64,000 nt of DNA from JAQVEM01 sp964603595 (GCA_964603595.1 CAZRVN010000004.1:177482-241481), one strand, 5' to 3'; positions 34,754 through 44,209 are shown, counted from the stretch's first letter. Notes: generated by a model from the sequence alone, not told the origin. Numbers and translations are program-made.

Positions 34754-35365
34754 TTAAATACCTCCACAAATATTATTCCAAATCTTAGATGTATCAGGAT
34801 GCAATAGCTTATTTCCTTTTACTATATATATTATAGTATTTTTATAGATCTCTAATAAGCATAAATTTAAATTTTTTAAAGCAAGCGCTCTGAGATCCTC
34901 CGCCCCCTCGTAATTCCTGCCTTTCTCAACCTTATCAGCAATAAATAAAATCTTATCTTCAATACTCATATCACAATAACCAATAGTATGAAACTTTATT
35001 GCTTTAAGTATTTTATTTTCAGAAATATTGAAATCCCTCGAAACCAGGTAATCTCCAATAAAACTATGCAGTAGCTCCGGAGTATTCAATTCAAAATCAC
35101 TTATTTCAAGCTTATTCTTTTTTACTATCCTAACCAGCTCTTTATAGCTGAATATTTTACCATAATCATGCAAAATACATGCCACGCTCAGGCAGAACAG
35201 GTCAAGATCGGAAAAAGTACTCTCGGCTATACCATTTGCAAGTTCAAGGGTATTTATAGAATGCTGATATAGTTTTTCAGGCATTATATTCTTAATTTTC
35301 CTATCCAATTTATTAAGATACTTTTTCTGTTCACCGGTTAAGCTAAGTTTACTTATAAAGTCCAT
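34754..35365 (-). CDS. yqeK: HD-domain nucleotide hydrolase YqeK
   Basis: The protein has 203 residues with the HD phosphohydrolase metal site: His in YQHSINT, HD in ILHDYGK, His in ELLHSFIGDY, His in IKFHTIGY and Asp in FIADKVE. Family members split diadenosine tetraphosphate. It overlaps nadD by 17 bp, and its stop codon touches the LCP start, the usual nadD-yqeK order. Confidence 0.92.
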   Translation of the reverse strand: MDFISKLSLTGEQKKYLNKLDRKIKNIMPEKLYQHSINTLELANGIAESTFSDLDLFCLSVACILHDYGKIFSYKELVRIVKKNKLEISDFELNTPELLHSFIGDYLVSRDFNISENKILKAIKFHTIGYCDMSIEDKILFIADKVEKGRNYEGAEDLRALALKNLNLCLLEIYKNTIIYIVKGNKLLHPDTSKIWNNICGGI

Positions 35366-36008
35366 ATTTTAATATATAATTATTAACTCCTTCAGGTAGT
35401 AAATAATCAATTGGCCTATTGTTTTTTACCCTGCTCCTTATGTCAGTTGAAGAAATAGAAAGAGCCGGTATCTCCATTACAAATATCCTCTTATCAGCAT
35501 CCGCCCTGCTGCTGAATAACTTTCTTTTTAATTCCTCCAGCCGTGTAAAATCATACCCGGGCCTGGTTGCCGCTATAAATCTACAGAGATTCACAATCTC
35601 GTTTGTATCTTTCCAGGTCAGTATTTCCAGTATGGCATCTGCACCGGTTACAAAAAACAACTGCGAATTCTTACCGTATATTTTTTTTAACTGGCGCACC
35701 GTATCTATAGTATATGATTTTCCTTTCCGTTCTACTTCCATTCTTGAAACGAAAAAATTACTATTAGAAGAAGTGGCAATAACAGTCATAATATACCTGT
35801 CCTCAGCACTTACTACTTTATCTTCTACTTTATGGGGCGGATTACCAGTAGGGATAAATATTACCTTATCAAGTTTAAACTGGCTCAATGCCTCCTGCGC
35901 AGTTACCAGGTGCCCGTGATGTATCGGGTTAAACGTTCCGCCCATAATTCCAATTTTTTTATATTCCTTGCTTTTTTCCACTTTATTTTCTTGTCTGACC
36001 CTGACCAT
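35349..36008 (-). CDS. nadD: nicotinate-nucleotide adenylyltransferase
   Basis: The protein has 219 residues from ATG 36008. It makes deamido-NAD from nicotinate mononucleotide and ATP. The nucleotidyl-transferase motif GGTFNPIHHGHL and the C-terminal SISSTDIRSR are present. The N-terminus is longer than usual and overlaps proA by 26 bp; a GTG at 35981, one base after the proA stop codon, is a possible true start. Neither has a clear ribosome binding site. Confidence 0.94.
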   Translation of the reverse strand: MVRVRQENKVEKSKEYKKIGIMGGTFNPIHHGHLVTAQEALSQFKLDKVIFIPTGNPPHKVEDKVVSAEDRYIMTVIATSSNSNFFVSRMEVERKGKSYTIDTVRQLKKIYGKNSQLFFVTGADAILEILTWKDTNEIVNLCRFIAATRPGYDFTRLEELKRKLFSSRADADKRIFVMEIPALSISSTDIRSRVKNNRPIDYLLPEGVNNYILKYGLYK

Positions 36009-37239
36009 ATACTATAAATTTATTGGTAGTAAGTTCCCTCAAGCCCATAGGCCCACGCCAGTGTAATTTCTGCGTACTTATGCCAATTTCAGTTCCCAGT
36101 CCAAACTGTTCACCATCCGTAAACCTGGTAGATGCATTAACAAAAACCGTAGAAGAATCTATTTCTCTGGTAAAATAAACAGAGTTCTCATAACTTGATG
36201 TTATTATGGTTTCAGTATGATGTGAACCATACTTATTTATATGACTTATTGCTTCTTCCGTGCTGCCAACTACTTTAACAGCCATTTTGTAGTCAAGATA
36301 TTCCTTATACCAGTCTTCTTCAGAAGCTGCCTTTATTGATGTATATATTTCCCTGGTTGCAGGGCATCCCACCAGCTCAACATTTTTATCTTCAAGCTTC
36401 TTAAGAATAAAAGGAAGAATTTCTGCTGCAGCATCTTTATGCACCAGTAATTTTTCAGCAGCATTGCATACGGCAGGCCTCTGAGTTTTTGAATTTATAA
36501 CTATTTCCGCAATCTCTTCACTGCTGATACCTCCGAGCACGCTGTCTATATAGATATGGCAGTTTCCAACTCCAGTCTCTATAACAGGAACTCTTGAATT
36601 CTTAACTATGTTATCAATTAAGCCACTGCCTCCTCTGGGAAAAAGGACATCTATATACTCACGTAGCTGCATTAACCTCGTTACATCTTCCCTTTCAGCA
36701 GAAGGAATAATCTGTATTACACTTTCTGGAAAATTATTATCTTTAAGAGCCCTTGTCATTATCTCTACTAATTTTTTATTTGTATTAAGTGCATGGGAGC
36801 TTCCTCTTAATATTATACAATTTCCGGCCTTAAGGCATAAAACAGCTGCATCAATAGTTACCTCCGGCCTGGCTTCATATATTATCCCCACTACACCCAG
36901 CGGAACCCTTACATTTTTTAAAATTAAACCATTGGGAAGATTATATCCAAAGATTACCTCACCCACAGGGTCGGTAAACTTTATAACTTTATCTATGCTT
37001 TCAGCCCTCTTTTCTATCCTTTCCCGGTCTAGCTTCAGTCTGTCCATTAAGCTTTCTGAAACACCCTTCTTCTTAGATATTTCCAGGTCCTTTTTGTTCT
37101 CTCTTATAATTTCCTCTGCACCTGCAACAATATGTTTTGAAATATCATAAAGTATTTTGTTTTTGATATTGGTGCCTGCACTAGAGATGAACCTGGTACT
37201 ATCCCTCGCTCTTTTTGCTATCTCCAGTACTTTATCCAA
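35983..37239 (-). CDS. proA: gamma-glutamyl phosphate reductase
   Basis: The protein has 418 residues, the normal length. It reduces glutamyl phosphate to glutamate semialdehyde in proline synthesis. The aldehyde dehydrogenase fold shows PLGVVGIIYEARPEVT, the LFPRGGSGLI loop and the active-site Cys in QRPAVCNAAEK. The start is TTG with GGAGG five bases before it. It follows proB by 49 bp and makes one pathway unit with it. Confidence 0.96.
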   Translation of the reverse strand: MDKVLEIAKRARDSTRFISSAGTNIKNKILYDISKHIVAGAEEIIRENKKDLEISKKKGVSESLMDRLKLDRERIEKRAESIDKVIKFTDPVGEVIFGYNLPNGLILKNVRVPLGVVGIIYEARPEVTIDAAVLCLKAGNCIILRGSSHALNTNKKLVEIMTRALKDNNFPESVIQIIPSAEREDVTRLMQLREYIDVLFPRGGSGLIDNIVKNSRVPVIETGVGNCHIYIDSVLGGISSEEIAEIVINSKTQRPAVCNAAEKLLVHKDAAAEILPFILKKLEDKNVELVGCPATREIYTSIKAASEEDWYKEYLDYKMAVKVVGSTEEAISHINKYGSHHTETIITSSYENSVYFTREIDSSTVFVNASTRFTDGEQFGLGTEIGISTQKLHWRGPMGLRELTTNKFIVYGQGQTRK

Positions 37240-37288
37240 TCGATCCTCCAGCTTTTTAATTTATTATAACATAAAATAGATAATGAAA

Positions 37289-38425
37289 TTATTCTTTAAA
37301 AACAACCAGGTAATCCCTGTGGATTACTTCATCATTCATGGATTCTCCAAAATCAGATAGAATCTCCCCCTTATTTTTTCCTTTTATTTTTTCTATATCC
37401 TCACTTGAAAAATTGCTTATCCCTTTTGCAATCAATTTACCGTCAACCGAAAGTACCTTTAGCGTATCCCCCTTGCTGAATTTACCGTTTACTTCAACTA
37501 TACCTACTGCCAGTATGCTCTTGCCCTTATTCAATACAACTTCTTCGGCTCCTCTGTCAATAACTATAACACCCCTGGTCCTTTTTCCGAAAGCTATCCA
37601 CTTTTTAACCCCTTTTACTTTTTTTTCTGATCCCGGGGCAAAAAAAGTTCCTACATTATCCCCTGAAATAATTTTATTAAGGACATTCTTACCCTTGCTG
37701 CCTGCAATTACCGTCTTTATACCTGAAAAAGAGCAAATCTTTGCTGCTTTTATTTTTGATTTCATCCCGCCAATACCATAAGTTGACCCTATTCCTCCAG
37801 CAGCATCTTCTATATCTTCATTTATTTTATCTATATTGGAGAGCAACTTTGCATTGCTGTAAACCCTGGGGTCTTTATCATACACTCCTTCAGTATCAGT
37901 TAAAATTATAAGGATATCGGCCTCTGTTAAAACAGCCACCATCGCAGCCAGCTGGTCATTATCCCCAAATTTTATTTCATCTACCGCTACACTGTCATTT
38001 TCGTTAATTACAGGTATAATTCCCATGCCAATTAAAGTTTCTATGGTGTTTTTTATATTAAGGTACTGTTTCCTTCTGGTTGTGTCTTCATGGGTCAGAA
38101 GTATCTGACCTATCTTTATTCCACGTTTTGAAAATAAGCTGCTGTAAAGACTCATAAGCTCAACCTGCCCGGCTGATGCAGCTGCCTGGAGTATGGCTAG
38201 CTCACCTGGTTTCTTTTTAATGTTTAAACTTTCAAGGCCTGCAGCAATAGCCCCGCTGGTAACTACCAGAACTTCAATTCCTTTTTCAATAAGGGAGCTA
38301 ACTTCCCCCACAAATTTTTCTATGCTGGCAATATCAAGGCCTTCCTTTTTGGAAGTAATGCTGCTTGACCCTATCTTTACAACCAATCTCCTTATGTCTT
38401 TTATATATTCTTTCCTTTTTTCCAT
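37289..38425 (-). CDS. proB: glutamate 5-kinase
   Basis: The protein has 378 residues. An amino-acid kinase domain (about 1-260) has VVKIGSSSIT, VTSGAIAAGL, INENDSVAVDEIKFGDND and GGMKSKIKAA. A C-terminal PUA domain follows (about 280-370). It catalyses the first step of proline synthesis and is normally inhibited by proline. It lies 21 bp after obg in the same operon. Confidence 0.96.
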   Translation of the reverse strand: MEKRKEYIKDIRRLVVKIGSSSITSKKEGLDIASIEKFVGEVSSLIEKGIEVLVVTSGAIAAGLESLNIKKKPGELAILQAAASAGQVELMSLYSSLFSKRGIKIGQILLTHEDTTRRKQYLNIKNTIETLIGMGIIPVINENDSVAVDEIKFGDNDQLAAMVAVLTEADILIILTDTEGVYDKDPRVYSNAKLLSNIDKINEDIEDAAGGIGSTYGIGGMKSKIKAAKICSFSGIKTVIAGSKGKNVLNKIISGDNVGTFFAPGSEKKVKGVKKWIAFGKRTRGVIVIDRGAEEVVLNKGKSILAVGIVEVNGKFSKGDTLKVLSVDGKLIAKGISNFSSEDIEKIKGKNKGEILSDFGESMNDEVIHRDYLVVFKE

Positions 38426-38446
38426 TTATTACCCCGTAAATTAAAT

Positions 38447-39754
38447 TCAATCCCTCAGTGAAAAAACAAGGCGCCCTATAATAATTGTGCTTCCTTCTTC
38501 TATACCTCTTTTTCTTAATCTGTTAGCAATACCTATCCTTTTAAGTCTGTACATCAAATAATCAAGTGCTTCTTCATTTTCTAGGTCGGTCATTGCAACC
38601 ATTCTTTCCAGCTTCTTATTCCTGACAATATATTCATTACCGCTCTTCTCAATTACGATTCCCCCTGTATCATCTCTTTTCTTAACAGATTTATAGATTT
38701 TTATCCTATCTTCTTTTTTACGCCCCGCTTCTTTTTCAATACTGGCGGCTTTCCTGCAGGCCTTCACCTTCTCATATAAACTCCATGCCATCCGGTCAAG
38801 GCCCTTACCGGTAACTGCTGATATTGGAAAAACACTAGTGCCACTCTTACGCTCAAGGGTGCTTTTTATTTTACTTAACTTATCACTATCACTAATTAAG
38901 TCAATCTTATTTATCAAGACTATATAATCTTTTTTAAATAAATTCTTATCATATAGCCGTATTTCCTCCCTTAAAACATTAAAAGTTTCTACTATGTCTT
39001 CTCTTTCGTCCAAAATTCTCTCTCCATCAAGAACTACTGCCAGTACAGCAGACCGGGTTATATGCTTTAAAAATTTATCCCCCAGACCTGAACCCTTATG
39101 AGCTCCTTTTATAAGACCGGGAACATCTGCTATTACAAAATTTTCTTCATCTACGGTTACCACACCTAAATTCGGGGTTAACGTAGTAAAAGGGTAATCT
39201 GCTATCTTTGGTTTTGCAGCAGACACACGACTTATTATAGTAGACTTACCGCAATTGGGAAATCCGACCAGTGATACATCCGCTACCAGTCTTAATTCAA
39301 GATTAATCCAGAAATCTTCCGCCTTCTCTCCTATCTCGGCAAATGCAGGAAACCTCCTTGAAGAAGATACAAAACTTGCATTTCCTCTTCCACCCGCACC
39401 ACCCCTGGCAATAATAATCTCCTTTCCAGCTATGTCAAGGTCAGCAATTGTTTTACTCTTACCATCTATAAGCACAGTCCCTTCCGGAACCTTTATAATT
39501 AAATCAATGCCATCTTCACCTTTCCTGTTATTCGGCTGTCCGCTTTTGCCGTTTCCTGCTTTAAAGTGCACTTTTTTTTTAAATCCATATAAAGTGCTCA
39601 TGTCCGAACATGCCTGTATTATTACATCTCCGCCTTTTCCTCCATTTCCTCCACCAGGAACTTTCTTCCTCCCGCTTTTTAAATTAAAAAAAGCCACCAT
39701 ACCATTTCCGCCATTACCTGCCTTTACATTAATTTTTGCTTCGTCTAAAAACAT
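38447..39754 (-). CDS. obgE: Obg-family GTPase
   Basis: The protein has 435 residues. The glycine-rich Obg fold at the N-terminus (GGNGMVAFFNLK, GGNGGKGGDVII) is followed by a G domain with GFPNCGKST, DVPGLIKGAH and NKIDL, and by a C-terminal OCT domain (about 350-435). It helps large-subunit assembly and links GTP levels to growth. Usually rpmA is directly upstream; here the two are separated by about 3.7 kb of other genes. Confidence 0.96.
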   Translation of the reverse strand: MFLDEAKINVKAGNGGNGMVAFFNLKSGRKKVPGGGNGGKGGDVIIQACSDMSTLYGFKKKVHFKAGNGKSGQPNNRKGEDGIDLIIKVPEGTVLIDGKSKTIADLDIAGKEIIIARGGAGGRGNASFVSSSRRFPAFAEIGEKAEDFWINLELRLVADVSLVGFPNCGKSTIISRVSAAKPKIADYPFTTLTPNLGVVTVDEENFVIADVPGLIKGAHKGSGLGDKFLKHITRSAVLAVVLDGERILDEREDIVETFNVLREEIRLYDKNLFKKDYIVLINKIDLISDSDKLSKIKSTLERKSGTSVFPISAVTGKGLDRMAWSLYEKVKACRKAASIEKEAGRKKEDRIKIYKSVKKRDDTGGIVIEKSGNEYIVRNKKLERMVAMTDLENEEALDYLMYRLKRIGIANRLRKRGIEEGSTIIIGRLVFSLRD

Positions 39755-39841
39755 ACCTGTTTTAAAAAATAAGCTATCTTTACAATATTAAGCTGTATTT
39801 ATAAATAATATTTAAAATAATAACCTGAGGGGCCATGATTT

Positions 39842-40858
39842 TCAAATTTTAAAAATTGCTTTATATATCTTATTCTGCAGCATCAGATCAAGACCTTTCT
39901 TAAAATCCTTCAGCGGCATTGCCCCGGATATGAGAGGAGAAAGATTTAATTCCCCCTTGATTATTAAATCATAAGCACGTTTTAACGTATCCGGAGTAGC
40001 CGAATAGGCACTGATTATAGCCATTTCCCCCCTGTATATATCCCAGAAATTAACCTCTATTCTGCTATTGTGCTCTGATGCTCCAAAAATAACTGCTGTT
40101 CCTCCTTCTCTTAAATACAGAAGAGCTGCTTCTAAAGTATCACTGTCCGTTACGGAAAGCACTGCTACATCAACACCTATATCAGTAATTTCCCTAATTT
40201 TCTCTACCACATTACATTTCGATGGGTTTACAGTATATTCCGCACCTAACTTCCCTGCCAGGGATAATCTATTATCATCAACATCAACCGCTACCACTCT
40301 GCCTCCCAGCAATTTAATAAGCTGTATGAATAACATCCCCATTACCCCTGTTCCCACTACAGCAAAGATGTCCTTTTTTAAAAAACTGACTTTATCCATA
40401 GCCCTTACACAGCAGGCCAGAGGTTCCATAAATAATATTTCCAGTAAGTTAGCACCAGGCGGTATCTTAAAAGTAGTATAATCTATATGTTCTTTTGATA
40501 ACCTTATGTACTGGCTGAATGCTCCCGGATATATATTTGTATCCTTGAAATGCCTGCACATTGAATGGCTGCCGTGCAGGCAGTAATGGCATTTATAACA
40601 TGGTATATGATGGGCCGCTACCACCGTATCACCCGTTTTAAATCTTTCTACATCCTTTCCTGTCTTAACTACCCTGCCCACCACTTCATGCCCGAAGACT
40701 GCCGGTTTTTTTACTGCCGGGTCAAAGATTTTTATAATATCGGACCCGCACAGCCCTGTATAGACCATTTCAATCAACATTTCGTCTTTCTTTATTTCGG
40801 GCCTGGCCATTTCTTCAAGCACGAATTTATCCTTACTGTAGCAAAACAAAGCTTTCAT
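39842..40858 (-). CDS. zinc-dependent medium-chain dehydrogenase
   Basis: The protein has 338 residues. The catalytic zinc site has Cys in GLCGSD and His-Glu in FGHEVVGRV; the structural zinc has four Cys in CYKCHYCLHGSHSMC. The Rossmann fold has VVGTGVMGMLFIQ. It oxidises or reduces a polyol, alcohol or amino-acid substrate with NAD(P); the substrate cannot be told. It follows the second dehydrogenase gene after 7 bp, so the pair forms one operon and may act on steps of one pathway. Confidence 0.86.
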   Translation of the reverse strand: MKALFCYSKDKFVLEEMARPEIKKDEMLIEMVYTGLCGSDIIKIFDPAVKKPAVFGHEVVGRVVKTGKDVERFKTGDTVVAAHHIPCYKCHYCLHGSHSMCRHFKDTNIYPGAFSQYIRLSKEHIDYTTFKIPPGANLLEILFMEPLACCVRAMDKVSFLKKDIFAVVGTGVMGMLFIQLIKLLGGRVVAVDVDDNRLSLAGKLGAEYTVNPSKCNVVEKIREITDIGVDVAVLSVTDSDTLEAALLYLREGGTAVIFGASEHNSRIEVNFWDIYRGEMAIISAYSATPDTLKRAYDLIIKGELNLSPLISGAMPLKDFKKGLDLMLQNKIYKAIFKI

Positions 40859-40865
40859 AATAAAA

Positions 40866-41903
40866 TCATGTCAAAATGTTATATTTTATCCCCTTTTTAC
40901 TGTCCATAAGCTCCAGCGCATCCACCAGCTTTTTAAGAGGCATATCTGCAGTTATGAATTTAGCCGCATTGACACTGCGTGATGTTATTAACTCAAAGGC
41001 CTTTTTTACATAATGCGGGGCATGATGATACACTCCCTTAATAGTAAGCTCCGAATAATGAACAAGAGCAGTGTCAATATTAATAGATGTACCGGGCATG
41101 CAACCTCCGAAAAGATTTATAAGCGCCCCTTTTCTTCCCATAAGTATTGTCATCTCCCATACTTCAGGTATGCCCGTAGCATCAATTGCAATATCTGCCC
41201 CTCTTCCCATACCAGTTAACCTTTTCACTGCTTCAATCTGATTATCTACCTTCCTGCCGTTAACAGTATAATCTGCCCCAAACTCAGCTGCATACCCCAG
41301 TCGCTCGTCAGATAAATCAACAGATATTACCACAGCACCCTTTAACTTTGCCAGCGCCACAAACATAAGCCCTATCGGCCCTGCTCCATTAATCGCTACC
41401 GTATCACCTTTATTAATGCAGGATTCTTCTATGCCGTGCACCACACAGGAAAGTGGTTCCAGCAGGGCAGCTTCCCTGTATTCAATTCCTGCAGGTATTT
41501 TATATGTATTTTTATCCAGTATATTCCCCGGCACTTTTATATACTCAGCATAAGCGCCGTTATTATAAACAAGATTTTCACATAGGGAGTACTTACCCAG
41601 CTTGCAATAAAAACAACTGCCGCAAGGGGCAGTATTTACCGATACTATTCTGTCTCCGGCTTTATATTTTTTTACCTCACTACCCTTCTCTACGATATCC
41701 CCGGCCCATTCATGGCCAAAGACAGAAGATTCCTTTATCATGGTCGGGTGTCCTCTCTTATATGTCTTGAGGTCTGAACCACAGGTGAGGGAGCTTTTTA
41801 TCCTTACGAGCACTTCATCTTTTCCTATCTCCGGTATATCAACATACTCATATCTTATGTCTTTAGGACCATAAAATAGCTGCGCCTTCATTTTACCTTT
41901 CAT
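40866..41903 (-). CDS. zinc-dependent medium-chain dehydrogenase (second)
   Basis: The protein has 345 residues with the same layout: LTCGSD and FGHEWAGDI for the catalytic zinc, CGSCFYCKLGKYSLC for the structural zinc, and NGAGPIGLMFVALA for NAD(P). It resembles sorbitol- or threonine-dehydrogenase-like enzymes. It is only distantly similar to its neighbour, so they probably diverged in function. GTGGGGAT precedes the ATG. It is the first gene of the pair. Confidence 0.86.
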   Translation of the reverse strand: MKGKMKAQLFYGPKDIRYEYVDIPEIGKDEVLVRIKSSLTCGSDLKTYKRGHPTMIKESSVFGHEWAGDIVEKGSEVKKYKAGDRIVSVNTAPCGSCFYCKLGKYSLCENLVYNNGAYAEYIKVPGNILDKNTYKIPAGIEYREAALLEPLSCVVHGIEESCINKGDTVAINGAGPIGLMFVALAKLKGAVVISVDLSDERLGYAAEFGADYTVNGRKVDNQIEAVKRLTGMGRGADIAIDATGIPEVWEMTILMGRKGALINLFGGCMPGTSINIDTALVHYSELTIKGVYHHAPHYVKKAFELITSRSVNAAKFITADMPLKKLVDALELMDSKKGIKYNILT

Positions 41904-42261
41904 AAATAATCCCCACCCGGATATTTTAGAAAAATCAATTAATTTTACATAAATATTACAGAAAGAATTCCCCTAGTCAAGTAAATAAAAAACGCCTGGG
42001 CTATCAGATAAGGGGCAGAATCAAATAACATCCTGTAATAACTTTAAATTATCCGGCATCTTATAACTAATAATGTTATATATGATAAAATTATTTAGAA
42101 TTTATATAAAATTATCCTGTTTTTAAGAGATTGGACCAGTAAAATTATAATGAGTTACCCTGGTGCATTAATATCAGTTAAATACCGTGGAAAATTGATT
42201 ATTAATAAAAACAATTTTGCAACTAAAATAACTGCACATTTTAAAAAATAAAAAAAATATT
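41904..42261. other. divergent intergenic region between dehydrogenase and chromate transporter genes
   Basis: No gene is visible. The region is AT-rich and must contain both promoters, but I cannot place them well; a TATAAT-like box near 42148 lacks a properly spaced -35. No strong hairpin stands out. Confidence 0.4.
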
Positions 42262-42813
42262 ATGAAAAACAAATTACTCCTGTTCTTAACTTTTTTTAAA
42301 ATAGGCATTTTCACATTCGGAGGGGGTTTTGCAATGATCCCCTTAATCGAACGGGAGATAGTAAACAAGAAGAATTGGATCTCCCGGGATGAAATGATTG
42401 ATATCCTGGCTATCTCCCAATCCTTCCCCGGGGCTGTAGCAGTAAATTCGGCAATATTTATCGGTAAAAAAATAGGGGGATACCCGGGTGCCCTGTTAGC
42501 ACTGCTTGGGGTAATTATCCCATCTTTTTCAATAATAATTGCAGTGGCAAAAATCTTCTCATATTTCAGCACTGCAGGCGTGGTAAAAGCAGCACTTATG
42601 GGAATAAGCTCCGCCGTAATAGCTCTACTGATTATGGCAGCAGTACGGGTAGCAAAAACCGGAATCAAGGATAAAATAAGCCCTCTGGTAACTGTACTGG
42701 CCCTTATCCTGCTGCTGTTTACAGGGCTCCATCCCATTTATGTTATCATACTGGGAATTGCAATTGGGCTGGTAATTTACTTATTAAAAAATATCAGCAA
42801 AAAAATAAAATGA
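42262..42813 (+). CDS. chrA: chromate transporter, short-chain subunit 1
   Basis: The protein has 183 residues, one CHR domain with about five to six hydrophobic segments. Landmarks are FGGGFAMIPLIEREIV, the SQSFPGAVAVNSA motif and KKIGGYPGALLALLG. CHR-domain proteins export chromate; short-chain ones work as pairs. The next gene overlaps by 4 bp and encodes the other half, so they should form a heterodimer equal to a long ChrA. No ribosome binding site is clear. Confidence 0.88.
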   Translation: MKNKLLLFLTFFKIGIFTFGGGFAMIPLIEREIVNKKNWISRDEMIDILAISQSFPGAVAVNSAIFIGKKIGGYPGALLALLGVIIPSFSIIIAVAKIFSYFSTAGVVKAALMGISSAVIALLIMAAVRVAKTGIKDKISPLVTVLALILLLFTGLHPIYVIILGIAIGLVIYLLKNISKKIK

Positions 42814-43406
42814 TTTATTTAAATTTAATTTTTACATTTTTTAAAATAGGCCTTTTCTCTTTCGGTGGAGGATACGGCATGATACCCATTATCGAAAAGG
42901 AGATAATTTCCAAGGGATGGCTAACAGGCCAGGAATTTGTAGATATAATCTCAATATCAGAAATGACACCTGGTCCAATTGCAATAAACATGGCTACCTT
43001 TGCCGGTTATAAAATTGGAGGAATTCCGGGTGGGCTTTTAGCAACCACAGGGGTTGTTCTGCCATCGTTAATTCTAATTCTTGTCATATCATATTATCTG
43101 TCAAAATACGGTCATCACAGGATATTAAAAGAAACTATTTACTGGATAAGGCCTGTTGTGCTGGCACTAATCATACAGGCCACTATATTTGTAGCCATAA
43201 ACACATTCTTTAAAGAGGGGTTTGATATTAAAACTCTTCTGGATGCCGGTTCCGTAAATTACTTCCTTCAAAATGTTAATCCCGCTGCTATTGTAATTAT
43301 GGTAATAAGTCTTCTGGCTCTTCTTCTAACTAAAGTTCATCCAATACTTGTGATTATTGCTGCAGGCTCAGCCGGGGTTATATTGCATTACGCTGGAATT
43401 CTATAA
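42810..43406 (+). CDS. chrA: chromate transporter, short-chain subunit 2
   Basis: The protein has 198 residues, a second CHR domain. The matching motifs are FGGGYGMIPIIEKEII, SEMTPGPIAINMA and YKIGGIPGGLLATTG. The start codon overlaps the stop codon of the first subunit (ATGA), so the two are made together. A weak hairpin lies at the end and is shared with the convergent rpmA gene. Confidence 0.88.
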   Translation: MIYLNLIFTFFKIGLFSFGGGYGMIPIIEKEIISKGWLTGQEFVDIISISEMTPGPIAINMATFAGYKIGGIPGGLLATTGVVLPSLILILVISYYLSKYGHHRILKETIYWIRPVVLALIIQATIFVAINTFFKEGFDIKTLLDAGSVNYFLQNVNPAAIVIMVISLLALLLTKVHPILVIIAAGSAGVILHYAGIL

Positions 43407-43408
43407 AT

Positions 43409-43435
43409 TGCTTGAGATTTTTAATTAATCAAGCA
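43409..43435. terminator. weak convergent hairpin between chrA and rpmA
   Basis: TGCTTGA and TCAAGCA pair over seven bases around a 13-base loop. It sits between two convergent genes and overlaps the rpmA stop codon. The T runs on both sides are poor, so its use as a bidirectional terminator is a guess. Confidence 0.35.
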
Positions 43436-43683
43436 GAAATTATGTTTACCACTTTATTCTTTTTACTGTTTTTTATAAACTCTACTTTTCCTTCAGTCAG
43501 AGCAAAGAGGGTATGGTCTCTTCCTATTCCTACATTATTACCGGGTTTATACTTGGTCCCCTTCTGTCTGACAATAATATTTCCGGCAATCACAGACTGA
43601 CCCCCGGATTTTTTTATACCCAGATATTTCGGATTGCTATCTCTTCCATTTCTGCTGCTTCCTACACCTTTTTTGCTGGACAT
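43429..43683 (-). CDS. rpmA: 50S ribosomal protein L27
   Basis: The protein has 84 residues with the L27 pattern (SSKKGVGSSRNGRDSN, GGQSVIAGNIIVRQKGTKY, GRDHTLFAL). It reaches into the peptidyl-transferase centre. It starts directly with the mature N-terminus, without the short cleaved extension of many Firmicutes, in line with the absence of a prp protease gene between rplU and rpmA. AGGAG lies before the ATG. It follows rplU after 16 bp. Confidence 0.96.
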   Translation of the reverse strand: MSSKKGVGSSRNGRDSNPKYLGIKKSGGQSVIAGNIIVRQKGTKYKPGNNVGIGRDHTLFALTEGKVEFIKNSKKNKVVNIISA

Positions 43684-43699
43684 AATTTTCTCCTGTTAT

Positions 43700-44017
43700 T
43701 TATTTCTTCACACTTATTTTATCCAGATGTAACATGGTAAGCAACTGCCTGTGCCCTACTTTCCTTCTGTACCTTTTTTTGGGCTTATATTTAAAGGCAA
43801 TCACTTTATCGCCTTTCATTTGTTTCTTTATTGTGGCTTTAACCTCAGCTTTGGACACGAGGGGTCTTCCAATTTTTATTTTATCACCATCACTTAAAAA
43901 GTTTACCTCTGTAATAGTAATTTTTGCCCCTTCTTTTCCTTCTATCCTGTCTACTATTATATCTTTATTTTCTTCCGCTTTATATTGTTTCCCGCCACTT
44001 GAAATTATTGCGTAAAT
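43700..44017 (-). CDS. rplU: 50S ribosomal protein L21, apparent ATT start codon
   Basis: The protein has 105 residues and fits L21 well: YAIISSGGKQYKAEE, the IGRPLVSKAEVKATI stretch and KYKPKKRYRRKVGHRQ near the end. It binds 23S rRNA. There is no ATG, GTG or TTG in frame between the upstream stop codon (seven codons before) and the conserved N-terminus. An ATT codon (44017-44015) sits exactly at the family start, with a perfect GGAGG six bases before it. A sequencing error is possible, but the ribosome binding site placement supports ATT initiation. A consensus promoter lies about 40 bp upstream. Confidence 0.92.
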   Translation of the reverse strand: MYAIISSGGKQYKAEENKDIIVDRIEGKEGAKITITEVNFLSDGDKIKIGRPLVSKAEVKATIKKQMKGDKVIAFKYKPKKRYRRKVGHRQLLTMLHLDKISVKK

Positions 44018-44054
44018 TTTGCGCCTCCATTTTTACTTAAAATCACAGATTGCA

Positions 44055-44084
44055 ATATTAACACAAATATTATTGCCCTGTCAA
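44055..44084 (-). promoter_or_regulatory. sigma-A promoter of rplU-rpmA
   Basis: TTGACA (44084-44079) and TAATAT (44060-44055) on the minus strand are 18 bases apart. Transcription would start near 44048, giving a leader of only about 30 nt. This leaves no room for an L21 autoregulatory leader in the transcript from this promoter. Confidence 0.75.
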
Positions 44085-44209
44085 TTTGAAGATTTAATAA
44101 TAAATCTTTTATTTGAACATTATTAATACTTATCAATCATTTTAATCCGTATTGACCCTGTTTTTTATTTTCAGGGGTATAAAAAGCTTTAGCTAATTAA
44201 ATACTAGAG

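Noticed and set aside
39842..41903. The two dehydrogenases as a recent tandem duplication
   Set aside because: They share only the family motifs; their sequences are too different for a recent copy.
42174..42737. A 187-codon minus-strand frame opposite the first chromate transporter gene
   Set aside because: It is a shadow of the CHR-domain gene, which has clear motifs and a 4-bp overlap with its partner.
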